Positions 28,544 through 36,447 of a stretch of DNA of 64,000 nucleotides are shown one piece after another. A program made the translations under genes and the position numbers. Source of the DNA: Agromyces cerinus subsp. cerinus (GTDB lineage: Bacteria > Actinomycetota > Actinomycetes > Actinomycetales > Microbacteriaceae); contig NZ_FSRJ01000005.1 of the NCBI RefSeq assembly GCF_900142065.1, positions 1 to 64,000 of the forward strand. The letters run 5' to 3'. Positions within the stretch are counted from its first letter, which is position 1; every line of letters starts with the position of its first letter. The notes beneath the pieces are model-generated. The model made no database searches, had not been told where the DNA came from, and saw only the letters and a program-made list of their open reading frames with translations.

Positions 28544-28550
28544 GTGTGCC

Positions 28551-29129
28551 ATGCCCGACGATCCGGATGTAGACAAGCGCATCCTCCGCGCCGAACTGCG
28601 CGAGCGACGCCGGAACATGCCGGCGCACGAGCGCGAGCTCGCGACCGAGGGCTTCACCGCCCGCCTCGAGGAGCTGATCGGCTCGACCGAGGCGGAGTCG
28701 ATCTCCTGCTACCTCTCGATGCCGACCGAGCCGAACACGCGGCCGTTCGTGAACTGGGCGGAGGCCCGCGGCATCCGCGTGCTGTTCCCCGTCACGCGCG
28801 AGGACGGCCTGCTGGACTGGACCGTCGGCGAGGAGGAGACCGAGACGCTGGGCCTCCACGGCACGCCCGAGGCGGTCGGCGAACTGCTCGGGCCGATGGC
28901 CATCAACGACGTCGACCTCATCATCGTGCCCGCCGCGGCGATCGACGCGACGGGCATGCGCCTCGGCTGGGGCAGGGGCTATTTCGACAAGACCCTCGGA
29001 TCAATGGGAAAATGTCCCCCGGTGTACGCCGTGGTCTTCGACAGCGAGTTCGTCGAGACCGTGCCGCGTGAGGTGCACGATCAAGGCGTCAACGGCGTCG
29101 TGACGCCCACGCGCATCATCGCGTTCTGA
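28551..29129 (+). CDS. 5-formyltetrahydrofolate cyclo-ligase
   Basis: A 192-residue enzyme that converts 5-formyl-THF to 5,10-methenyl-THF using ATP. It has the basic N-terminal stretch KRILRAELRERRRNM, a central substrate region and the signature RLGWGRGYFDKTL (about residues 141-153). The ATG at 28551 follows the TAGGAT box by seven bases (leaderless). Divergent linkage to galU and downstream fmdB and mscL repeats the order known from M. tuberculosis (Rv0985c-Rv0993 region). Confidence 0.93.
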   Translation: MPDDPDVDKRILRAELRERRRNMPAHERELATEGFTARLEELIGSTEAESISCYLSMPTEPNTRPFVNWAEARGIRVLFPVTREDGLLDWTVGEEETETLGLHGTPEAVGELLGPMAINDVDLIIVPAAAIDATGMRLGWGRGYFDKTLGSMGKCPPVYAVVFDSEFVETVPREVHDQGVNGVVTPTRIIAF

Positions 29130-29172
29130 CCGGCTGCGGGCCGGCGCGTCACCCGAGATCGGAAGAAGCTCC

Positions 29173-29451
29173 ATGCCCACGTATTCCTACCGTTGCACCG
29201 AGTGCGACAACGCCTTCGACATCCACCAGGCGTTCACCGACGACACGCTCACGGTCTGCGAGGTCTGCGGCGGCAAGCTGCGCAAGCTCTTCAACACCAT
29301 CGGCGTGACCTTCAACGGCTCGGGCTTCTACCGCACCGATTCCCGCAGCGGCGGATCGGGCTCGTCCGGTTCCGGGTCGTCTTCCGGCTCCTCCAGTTCG
29401 TCATCGGGTGGCGGAACGACCGGCGGCGGCTCCTCGTCCTCGTCGAGCTGA
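29173..29451 (+). CDS. FmdB-family zinc-ribbon protein
   Basis: A 92-residue protein. The first 50 residues form an FmdB/CxxC_CxxC_SSSS zinc ribbon with YRCTECDNAFD and VCEVCGGKLRKLF supplying four cysteines, followed by NGSGFYRTD. The last 35 residues are almost only Ser, Gly and Thr. FmdB proteins are named from formamidase gene regions; their role is unsettled, possibly regulatory. It lies 43 bases after the cyclo-ligase gene and is likely co-transcribed with it. Confidence 0.88.
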   Translation: MPTYSYRCTECDNAFDIHQAFTDDTLTVCEVCGGKLRKLFNTIGVTFNGSGFYRTDSRSGGSGSSGSGSSSGSSSSSSGGGTTGGGSSSSSS

Positions 29452-29534
29452 GCTTCGGCTAGCGTGGTGCCGGTCGACCCCACGACACACGGATCCGCCG
29501 AACCCGGATCCGCCATCGACGAAGGGTACGAGCC

Positions 29535-29948
29535 ATGATCAAGGGCTTCAAAGAATTCATCATGCGAGGCAACGTCATCGACCTCGCGGTCGCGGTCGTC
29601 ATCGGCGCCGCCTTCACCGCGGTCGTGAACGCGATCGTCGCAGGGCTCATCAACCCCCTCATCGGGCTGCTGTTCAAGGCCGACAGCCTCGACGACATGA
29701 CCGTCAAGATCGGCAGTGCGACCTTCGCCTACGGCTCGGTCATCGGCGCGATCATCTCGTTCCTCGCCGTCGCCGCCGTCGTCTACTTCGTCTTCGTCAT
29801 GCCGATGAACCACTTCAAGGAGCGGGCGGAGGCCAAGCGCAAGGCGGGCCAGCCCGACCCCGAAGAGCCCGAGACCGAGCTCACCATGCTCGCCCAGATC
29901 CGCGACCTGCTCGCCGAGCGGGGCGCCGCCGGCGTGCATCGCGAGTGA
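29535..29948 (+). CDS. mscL: Large-conductance mechanosensitive channel
   Basis: A 137-residue MscL, which opens under membrane tension to release solutes on osmotic downshock. The N-terminal amphipathic helix MIKGFKEFIMRGNVIDLAVAV leads into the first membrane helix with VIGAAFTAVV pore lining. A short periplasmic loop, the second helix (about 69-93) and a cytoplasmic C-terminal helix LTMLAQIRDLLAE follow. Its own promoter box TAGCGT is at 29460-29465, with a 70-base leader that holds a direct repeat of CGGATCCGCC. It ends exactly where a convergent gene ends. Confidence 0.95.
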   Translation: MIKGFKEFIMRGNVIDLAVAVVIGAAFTAVVNAIVAGLINPLIGLLFKADSLDDMTVKIGSATFAYGSVIGAIISFLAVAAVVYFVFVMPMNHFKERAEAKRKAGQPDPEEPETELTMLAQIRDLLAERGAAGVHRE

Positions 29949-30161
29949 TCAGGTCTGCTTCCAGTGGGGAGGCCGGTCGCGGGTCAGGCGTTCGTCGTCG
30001 GATGACCCGGGGCCGGCCTTCCGCTTGCGGGGCGTCGCCGGTTCGTCGGGCCGGTCGACCGGCGCCTCGGGCGACGGGTCGGAGCCGGGGGCCGGCGTGA
30101 GCCGCGCACGGCGCGCCCGTCCGGCGGCACGCTCGACGCGCTGACGCGGTTCCTCGGTCAT
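29949..30161 (-). CDS. Small charged protein coupled to the helicase-like gene
   Basis: A 70-residue Arg/Pro-rich protein, probably mostly disordered, with an N-terminal basic helix EEPRQRVERAAGRARRARL and a C-terminal DDERLTRDRPPHW motif. I recognise that ending as recurring in small actinobacterial proteins, but no function is known to me. Its ATG overlaps the stop codon of the 1257-residue helicase-like gene (ATGA), so the two are translated together. It converges with mscL with no bases between the stops. A DNA- or partner-binding accessory role is only an inference from charge and coupling. Confidence 0.7.
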   Translation of the reverse strand: MTEEPRQRVERAAGRARRARLTPAPGSDPSPEAPVDRPDEPATPRKRKAGPGSSDDERLTRDRPPHWKQT

Positions 30162-33100
30162 CGGCGTTCGGCCGCGACATCCGCCGTTCGCTCGGCATCG
30201 GGCCGACCGAGCAGTGACGCGACGCGCGAGGCGACCGCCTCGGGATTGCCGAAGAGCTCGAAGCTGTGCACCCGCAGGTAGTGCCAGCCGAGTCGGCGCA
30301 GCACGTCAGGACGCAGCCGCAGCGACTCGCGCAGGCTGAGCCCGGTGAGGGCGTCGTCGGTCTCGACGACGACCGCCTTGCCCGCGTTCGCGGCGGCGAG
30401 GGCGAGTCGGCCGCGATGGCCGACACTGACCCGGATGCCGCGGCGCTCCAGCCTCGCGGCGAGGTCGTGCAGCATCGAGGGGGCCTCCCCGGTCGCGCTC
30501 GGTCCTGCCGCGCGCTCCTCGGTCTGCGTGAGCACGTTCGCGAGCGCGAGCACGCCGTGGCTCTGGCGATCCTCGTCGATGTCTTCGGGGCGGAACGCCG
30601 ACACGACGTCCATCGAGCGGCGCGCGCGCGTCATGCCGACCGCGAGCAGCCGGTCGCCGCCGGGCTCGCCGAGCGAGCCGAAGTTCGAGAGCAGCCTGCC
30701 GTGCGGGGTGCGCCCGTAGCCGACGGAGAAGATCACCCGGTCGCGACTCTGCGCGACGGCCTGTTCGAGGGTCAGCACCGTGAACGGCTCGGCGCGGTCC
30801 TTCAGGATGAAATCGGAGAGGTCGGTGCGCTTGGCGAAGGCCGCGAGCACCGCCTGGTGCACCCGGCCGGCATGCTTCGTGCTCGCGGTGATGACCATGA
30901 GCGATTCGCGCGGTCGCTTGACCGCGTGCTCCATGACGAGTTCGACGACCTTCGCGACCTCGGTGTCGATCGATTCGACGGTGCCGGTGACGGTGTCGGG
31001 CAGGCCGTTGCCCGCGACGTAGTGCAGCCCGAGGCTGCCGTGGCCGAGGAAGCTGCCCGCCCAGGGCAGCGAGGCGATGCGTCCCGCGTAGAACCGGTTG
31101 TTGACGAGCTCGGCGAGGTCTTCGCCGCCGGCACGGTAGCTGCGGGTCAGGGTGAGCGTCGGCAGCAGTTCGCCGAGCCGCGCGAGCGCCGAGTCGGCGT
31201 GCAGAGCGTCGACGCCGTGCTCGGTCGACGAGGCCCCTGGCTGGTCCACATCGTCGAGACCGGTCTCGAAGAGCGTGGGGGTCTGGGTGACGGGGTCGCC
31301 GAACGCGACGACCTGCTTCGCCCGCCGGATGGCGCCGAGGTTCTCCGCGATGCTCGTGGCTCCGGCGTCGACGAGGATCACCGTGTCGAAGCCGATCGAG
31401 TCGTCGATCGAGGCGACGTCGTAGGGCGAGGCCAGCCAGACCGGTGCGAGCGCACGGAAGAGGTGCGGCGTCTCCGCCTGGAGCGCCTCGGGTCGCACCC
31501 GGTCGCCCCGCAGCATCCGCTTCAGTCGCCCGGCCTCGTCGGCGTGGTCGACGAGCGCGACCTTCCAGTTCTCGGCGAGGCGCCACGCGAGGAGCGGCCC
31601 GGCCGCGGAGGCGTGCGCCTCGTCGACGAGGCGGAAGTCGCCCTCGAGACGGTCGAGCACCGAGGTGTTCGCACCCAGCAGCGCCTTCTCGTTCGCGAGC
31701 ACCGACTCCAGCACCGACTGCCACCAGGCGAGCTCGAGTTCGGCGGCGACTCCCCGCTCGGGAACGTGGCGCTTGGCCAGGTCGAGCAGCAGCGGGTCGA
31801 GGCCGAGGTCGCGCAGGCGAGCGAGCACGGCCGTGCGCTCCTGCAGGTTCGTCAGCACCTCGGACTCTGCGGCGAGGCCTTCGAGCGCCGAGGTGAGCTC
31901 GCGAACCGGACGGGACGCGAGCTGGCGCTGCGTGCCGACGATGCCGAGCGGCGCATCGAGCACCGCGAGGTCGGCGACGACGTGCTGATAGGCGACGTGC
32001 ACGTCGTCGATGCCGACGGGCACGCCGGGGATCGCACCGGCGTCGGAGTAGCGCTGCCAGAGGGTGCGCTGCTGCTGGATGCCGCGGAGGGCCGAGTTCA
32101 GGTCGGAGACGTGCACGCCGGGACGCACGAACTCGAGCGCGTGGCGACGCAGGCGCCGTCGGTTGGCACCCGACATGCCCGGAGAGTCGCGACGCGCGGA
32201 GGTCGCGGCGATGAGCTCGCCGAGCGGACGGTCGAAGACCGACGGCTGGAAGCGGTCGAGCGTCTCGCGGACGTCGAGGAGCAGCCGCAGGAAGACGCCG
32301 AGCTCGGCGACCGACTCGAACTCGCGCAACCGCGTGTGCTCGATGAGGGCGCGGCCTCGGTCGAGCAGTCGCGGCAGGTCGCTGCGGGAGAGTCGTTTCG
32401 CGAGCTCGTGCGCACCGGTCGCCTCTTCCGAAGAGGTGAACGACGCCCCGTACCAGGGCGAATCGCCGGGACCGTACCGGAACTCGCCGAGCGCGGCGGC
32501 GCGGGCGAGGTCTGCGGCGATCTCCTCGCGACGACCGGCGACGGCTGCGAGTGCGGCATGGTCGAGGCGCGCGGTCGTCGACGGTGGGCTCGGCACGAGC
32601 GCGAGGCTCGCGAGCTCGCTGAGCGCGTCGAGCACCGAGACGTGCAGCTCGGGGTCTTTTCGCGTGAGCGCCGAACGGTAGTCGAGCAGCACCTTGCGAA
32701 GGCGCACGAGGGCGTCGTCGACGTCGGCGACCCGCGGCCGTTCGGCCTTCTCGTTGCGCGAGATCGACTGGATGAGCTCTCGTCGGAGGCCTGCGGTCGT
32801 GACGGCGGCGCCGCCGAGGCCGACCTGGCCGAGGCGGTGCGCGATGCCGTCGAGACTCGCCCGACGCGCGCCGACGACGAGCACGCGCTTGTCCTTCGCG
32901 ACGAGCGCGCCGATCGCGTTGACGATCGTCTGCGTGCCGCCGGTGCCCGGCAACGTCTTCACGACGACCGAGGTGCCCGATTCGATCTCGGCGATCGCCT
33001 GTTCCTGCTCGGGGTCGGCGTCGAGCAGGAGGGTGTCGGTCGAGGGCGGCCTCGCGTCCTGCGAGACCGCGCGCACCCGCTCGCCGGTCGCGGCGACGAC

Positions 33101-33931
33101 CGTCGCGCGGGCGGCGGGGTTGCCGGCGATCGCATCGATGACGGGGTGGTCGAGGTTCGCGGCATCCGCTGCCATCTCGGGGCCGACCTCGGCGAACGAG
33201 GAGACGACGAGGCGCGGCGCCACGTGGAACCACGGCAGGTGGCTCGTGAGCCCGCGGAGCCGGTCGATGACGGGCTGCGGCTTGAACACGCCGTTGGTGA
33301 TCGCGAGCGCCACGAACGCGTCGGCGTCGAGCGTGATCTGGAACTGCTCGCGGAGTTCGCGGGCGAGCGCCGGATTCAGGAACGGCTGGCCCTTGAGCTT
33401 CAGCTCGAAGTCGCGGCCGTAGCGGCGGATCGCGAGCGGGCGCAGCAGCACGGGTGCCAGGAACTCCTCGCCGGCGTTGCGCCAGGAGGCGAGGCCGATC
33501 GCCAGGTGCACCGACTCGATGCCGCGCACCGAGCGCAGCTCGATGCCCTTCTGGGTGATCTCGGCGGCGGCGAGGCGCGCGTTCCGCAATGCGAGCTCGT
33601 CGCGGATGAGACTCGAGAGCAGGGTGGACTTGCCGGTGATGAACTGGGGCAGGCCGCCGGGGTGGGTCGTCGAGAGCTCGATGCGGGTCTGCGCGGTGTC
33701 GACGAACCGGGCGAGCGGCGAGCGTCCGCCCACGGCCGCGAGTTCGGCGTTCCAGCGCCGCCATGCGGGTTCGGCGACGTTGCCCGCGACGAGGTCGGGG
33801 TCGCCGAGGCTCAATCCGTCGGGGCTCGTGATGTCGTGTCGCATGTGCTCCGGGGTGAGGTTCTCGGCGGCAGCATCGACTTCGGGATCGAGGATGTCCT
33901 CCTCGTCGTGATTCCGATCGAGCCGCCGCAC
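30158..33931 (-). CDS. Degenerate SF1 helicase fused to MTES_1575-like nuclease domain
   Basis: A 1257-residue protein. About residues 1-300 resemble the DUF4011-type region. From about 315 to 1120 it is an Upf1/Dna2-like SF1 helicase split by a long helical insert. The last 110 residues resemble the MTES_1575 restriction-endonuclease-like domain (VLRRLGWHYLRVHSFELF). Key residues are changed: Walker A reads PGTGGTQT (Lys missing), Walker B reads ILVDAGA (Glu missing), the Q of the GDxxQ motif is shifted (GDPVTQTPT), and RLALAA stands where the nuclease Asp is expected. Motifs TRSYR, FSVGYG and AVGMTRAR remain. The frame is intact, so a conserved pseudo-enzyme is likely. The GTG start follows TATGGT by six bases. 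Confidence 0.72.
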   Translation of the reverse strand: MRRLDRNHDEEDILDPEVDAAAENLTPEHMRHDITSPDGLSLGDPDLVAGNVAEPAWRRWNAELAAVGGRSPLARFVDTAQTRIELSTTHPGGLPQFITGKSTLLSSLIRDELALRNARLAAAEITQKGIELRSVRGIESVHLAIGLASWRNAGEEFLAPVLLRPLAIRRYGRDFELKLKGQPFLNPALARELREQFQITLDADAFVALAITNGVFKPQPVIDRLRGLTSHLPWFHVAPRLVVSSFAEVGPEMAADAANLDHPVIDAIAGNPAARATVVAATGERVRAVSQDARPPSTDTLLLDADPEQEQAIAEIESGTSVVVKTLPGTGGTQTIVNAIGALVAKDKRVLVVGARRASLDGIAHRLGQVGLGGAAVTTAGLRRELIQSISRNEKAERPRVADVDDALVRLRKVLLDYRSALTRKDPELHVSVLDALSELASLALVPSPPSTTARLDHAALAAVAGRREEIAADLARAAALGEFRYGPGDSPWYGASFTSSEEATGAHELAKRLSRSDLPRLLDRGRALIEHTRLREFESVAELGVFLRLLLDVRETLDRFQPSVFDRPLGELIAATSARRDSPGMSGANRRRLRRHALEFVRPGVHVSDLNSALRGIQQQRTLWQRYSDAGAIPGVPVGIDDVHVAYQHVVADLAVLDAPLGIVGTQRQLASRPVRELTSALEGLAAESEVLTNLQERTAVLARLRDLGLDPLLLDLAKRHVPERGVAAELELAWWQSVLESVLANEKALLGANTSVLDRLEGDFRLVDEAHASAAGPLLAWRLAENWKVALVDHADEAGRLKRMLRGDRVRPEALQAETPHLFRALAPVWLASPYDVASIDDSIGFDTVILVDAGATSIAENLGAIRRAKQVVAFGDPVTQTPTLFETGLDDVDQPGASSTEHGVDALHADSALARLGELLPTLTLTRSYRAGGEDLAELVNNRFYAGRIASLPWAGSFLGHGSLGLHYVAGNGLPDTVTGTVESIDTEVAKVVELVMEHAVKRPRESLMVITASTKHAGRVHQAVLAAFAKRTDLSDFILKDRAEPFTVLTLEQAVAQSRDRVIFSVGYGRTPHGRLLSNFGSLGEPGGDRLLAVGMTRARRSMDVVSAFRPEDIDEDRQSHGVLALANVLTQTEERAAGPSATGEAPSMLHDLAARLERRGIRVSVGHRGRLALAAANAGKAVVVETDDALTGLSLRESLRLRPDVLRRLGWHYLRVHSFELFGNPEAVASRVASLLGRPDAERTADVAAERR

Positions 33932-33990
33932 ACCGACACCATACGTGGAATCCCGCGGATTTCTCGGAGCATCGCCGCGCCCGAGGCTCT

Positions 33991-34020
33991 TTCGATACCC
34001 CCAGGGTATTGTGCTAGCGT
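33991..34020 (+). promoter_or_regulatory. CstR-type operator inside the promoter of the persulfide operon
   Basis: The perfect inverted repeat ATACCC-CCA-GGGTAT (33995-34009) has the GC-tract form bound by CsoR/CstR-family repressors. It lies between a possible -35 box TTCGAT (33991-33996) and the -10 box TAGCGT (34015-34020), spacer 18. A repressor bound there would block polymerase. The start codon follows the -10 by seven bases, so the mRNA is probably leaderless. The third gene of the operon encodes a fitting repressor. Confidence 0.75.
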
Positions 34021-34027
34021 CCCCCGG

Positions 34028-35761
34028 GTGAGTTCAGTTCCTCCCCGACGCCCTGCCGACCGATTCGAAGCGCACGCCGCCCCCGAGCGCGACGGCGCCC
34101 GCACCACCGTCATCGTCGGCGGCGTCGCCGGCGGCATGTCCGCCGCGACGCGCCTGCGACGACTCGACGAGCAGCGCGAGATCATCGTGCTCGAACGCAG
34201 CCGCGAGGTGTCCTTCGCCAACTGCGGGCTGCCGTACCACGTGTCCGGCGTGATCGCCGATCGCGACGCCCTGTCGCTGCAGAGCCCCGAACGACTCGCC
34301 GCGCGATTCCGCATCGACGCGCGGGTGCGACACGAGGTCGTCGCGATCGACCGGGACGCCAGAACCGTCACGGTGCGACGTCTCGACGACGACGCGACCA
34401 CCGAGATCGCCTACGACGAACTCGTGCTCTCCCCCGGCGCGGCACCGCGGTGGCCGGCGGGCATCGCGACGGATGCCCCCGTGCATGCGCTCCGCACACT
34501 CGACGACCTCGACCGGCTCATGGCGGACCTCGACCGCGTGCCCGCCGACGGCGCGGTCGTCGTCATCGGCGGCGGGTTCATCGGGCTGGAGATGGCCGAC
34601 AACCTGTACCGTCGCGGTCTCGGCGTCACCCTCGTGCAGCGCGGCGCGCACCTGCTCCCGAGCCTCGACGAGGAGATGGCCGCCCCGATCGCCGACCACC
34701 TCGGCGCCCTCGGCATCGAGGTGCGACTCGGACGGGTCACGACCGCGGTCGGCATCGACCACGTCGTGCTCGACGACGGCAGCCGGGTCCGCGCCGACCT
34801 CGTCATCGCGGCGATCGGCGTGACTCCCGAGACCGCCCTCGCGGCCGCCGCAGGCCTCACGATCGGCGCGGGCGGGGGCATCGCCGTCGATGCGCTCCAC
34901 CGCACGAGCGACCCCGCGATCTTCGCGATCGGCGACGCGGCCGAGAAGCGCGACGCGATCGACGGCTCGGGTCGCCTCGTCACCTTGGCCGGCCTCGCGA
35001 ACCGCCACGGGCGAGCGGTCGCCGACACGATCGCCGGCGATGCCGCGCCGTCACGGCCGGCCCTCGGCACCGCGATCATCGACGCGGCGGGCCTCACCGC
35101 GGCGAGCGTCGGCTGGACCGAACGCGTCGCACGGGAGCGCGGCCGCGACGTGCGGGTCGTCCACACCCACCCGTCCTCGCACGCCACCTACTACCCCGGC
35201 GCCTCCCCGCTCTCGATGAAGCTCGTCATCGACACCGCCGACGACCGCATCCTCGGCGCCCAGGCCGTCGGCACCGACGGCGTCGACAAGCGCATCGACG
35301 TCGTCGCCACGGCGATGAGCGCCGGCCTCGCGGCATCCGCTCTGGCCGACCTCGAGCTCGCGTACGCGCCGCAGTACGGTTCGGCGAAGGACCCGATCAA
35401 CATGCTCGGCTACGTCGCCCGCAACCTCGCGAGCGGCGACGACCGCGTCATCCAGTGGCACGAACTCGACCACGAACTCGCCACCGGCGCCGTGCTGCTC
35501 GACGTGCGCGCCGAGGCGCAGCTCGCCGAAGGCACGATCCCCGGGGCGCTGTGGATCCCCGTCGAATCGCTGCGCGAACGGCACGCCGAGTTCGCCGGCC
35601 GCCGCGTCGTCGTGCACTGCCGTGTCGGGCAGGGAGCCCACACGGCCGCACGCCTGCTCTCCGAGCTCGGCCACGACGTCGTGAACCTCGACGGCGGATT
35701 CCTCACCTGGCGCGACGGTCAGCGCGCCAGGTCGCTCGCCGAACTGCCACTGGCCGCCTAG
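34028..35761 (+). CDS. CoA-disulfide/persulfide reductase with rhodanese domain
   Basis: A 577-residue FAD- and NAD(P)H-dependent oxidoreductase of the CoADR-RHD type, which reduces CoA disulfide, CoA persulfide and related sulfane sulfur species. After about 23 extra residues come the FAD site VIVGGVAGGMSAATRLRRL, the active cysteine in SFANCGLPYH (Cys66, equivalent to Cys43 of the family), an NAD site VVVIGGGFIGLEMA and the dimerisation domain. A rhodanese domain (about 480-577) has its catalytic Cys in HCRVGQGAHTA. The GTG at 34028 is chosen for its place seven bases after TAGCGT. It is first in an operon with a rhodanese and a CstR-like repressor. Confidence 0.92.
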   Translation: MSSVPPRRPADRFEAHAAPERDGARTTVIVGGVAGGMSAATRLRRLDEQREIIVLERSREVSFANCGLPYHVSGVIADRDALSLQSPERLAARFRIDARVRHEVVAIDRDARTVTVRRLDDDATTEIAYDELVLSPGAAPRWPAGIATDAPVHALRTLDDLDRLMADLDRVPADGAVVVIGGGFIGLEMADNLYRRGLGVTLVQRGAHLLPSLDEEMAAPIADHLGALGIEVRLGRVTTAVGIDHVVLDDGSRVRADLVIAAIGVTPETALAAAAGLTIGAGGGIAVDALHRTSDPAIFAIGDAAEKRDAIDGSGRLVTLAGLANRHGRAVADTIAGDAAPSRPALGTAIIDAAGLTAASVGWTERVARERGRDVRVVHTHPSSHATYYPGASPLSMKLVIDTADDRILGAQAVGTDGVDKRIDVVATAMSAGLAASALADLELAYAPQYGSAKDPINMLGYVARNLASGDDRVIQWHELDHELATGAVLLDVRAEAQLAEGTIPGALWIPVESLRERHAEFAGRRVVVHCRVGQGAHTAARLLSELGHDVVNLDGGFLTWRDGQRARSLAELPLAA

Positions 35762-35803
35762 CGGCCGCCGCGACCACCCACATCCCCTCGAACAGGAGCC
35801 CCG

Positions 35804-36112
35804 ATGCGATCCACCACCCCGAACGACGTCCACGCGACCTCCGACGCCGTCATCCTCGATGTGCGCGAGCCGGGCGAACTCGCCCAGGCCCGCATCGAGG
35901 GCACCCTCGACATCCCGCTCGGCGAGCTCGTCGAACGGGTGGCCGAGGTGCCGAGCGACACGACCGTCTACGTGCTCTGCCACGCGGGCGGCCGGAGCGC
36001 CCAGGCCGCGCAGTACCTCGAGAGCCGCGGCATCGACGCGGTCAACATCGACGGCGGCATCGTGGCCTGGCACCGGGCCGGCCTGCCCGTCATTCTCGGC
36101 GGTGCGTCATGA
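35804..36112 (+). CDS. Single-domain rhodanese
   Basis: A 102-residue thiosulfate/persulfide sulfurtransferase. The domain starts VHATSDAVILDVREPGEL, and the catalytic loop is LCHAGGRSAQAA, with Cys about residue 60 and the six-residue loop typical of active rhodaneses. It should move sulfane sulfur between low-molecular thiols and protein acceptors in the cytoplasm. It lies 42 bases after the reductase gene, with an AGGAG ribosome site, and its stop overlaps the start of the CstR-like gene by four bases. Confidence 0.92.
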   Translation: MRSTTPNDVHATSDAVILDVREPGELAQARIEGTLDIPLGELVERVAEVPSDTTVYVLCHAGGRSAQAAQYLESRGIDAVNIDGGIVAWHRAGLPVILGGAS

Positions 36113-36402
36113 CGACCGCGACGGAGTCCAAGGCGGACGCGCAGCGTCGCATCGCGAATCGCCTGAAGCGCGCCCGCGGCCAGCTCAACGCGGTCATCGA
36201 CGCCGTCGAGTCGGGCGCCGACTGCCGCACGGTCGTCACCCAGCTCTCGGCCGTCTCGAGCGCGCTCGACAAGGCCGGCTTCGCGGTCATCTCGACGGCG
36301 ATGCGCGAGTGCCTCGCCGAGGCCGACGAGCCCCAGACGGCGGATGCCTCGGAGCGCCTCAGCGTCGACGAACTCGAGAAGCTCTTCCTCACGCTCTCCT
36401 GA
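36109..36402 (+). CDS. CstR-like persulfide-sensing repressor (CsoR family)
   Basis: A 97-residue all-helical DUF156 repressor. The N-terminal RRIANRLKRARGQLNAV segment is the family signature. Two cysteines, Cys39 and Cys68, keep the 29-residue spacing used in the family. The copper-binding His of CsoR, four residues before the second cysteine, is Ala64 (STAMREC). Cysteines without the His is the pattern of CstR, which senses persulfides by forming di-, tri- or tetrasulfide bridges. It should repress its own operon through the palindrome at 33995. Its ATG overlaps the rhodanese stop. Confidence 0.85.
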   Translation: MTTATESKADAQRRIANRLKRARGQLNAVIDAVESGADCRTVVTQLSAVSSALDKAGFAVISTAMRECLAEADEPQTADASERLSVDELEKLFLTLS

Positions 36403-36407
36403 GCCGG

Positions 36408-36437
36408 CCGTGGCGGCGCCCGAGGGCGCCGCCACGG
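36408..36437. terminator. Bidirectional hairpin terminator
   Basis: CCGTGGCGGCGCC (36408-36420) and GGCGCCGCCACGG (36425-36437) are perfectly complementary with a four-base CGAG loop. It stands between the convergent CstR-like and ald genes, five bases after the first stop and ten before the second, and can serve both. Confidence 0.8.
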
Positions 36438-36447
36438 TTCGCTCCGA

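Noticed and set aside
33620-33660. GKSTLLSSL near the N-terminus of the helicase-like protein, which looks like a Walker A
   Set aside because: The preceding glycine spacing is missing, it lies in the DUF4011-like helical region, and the true motif I position is near residue 325, after VVVKTL.
30266-35761. A 1831-codon plus-strand open frame ending in the CoA-disulfide reductase
   Set aside because: Everything before 34028 is antisense to the helicase-like gene; the long frame is a by-product of high GC. The protein homology begins at 34028.
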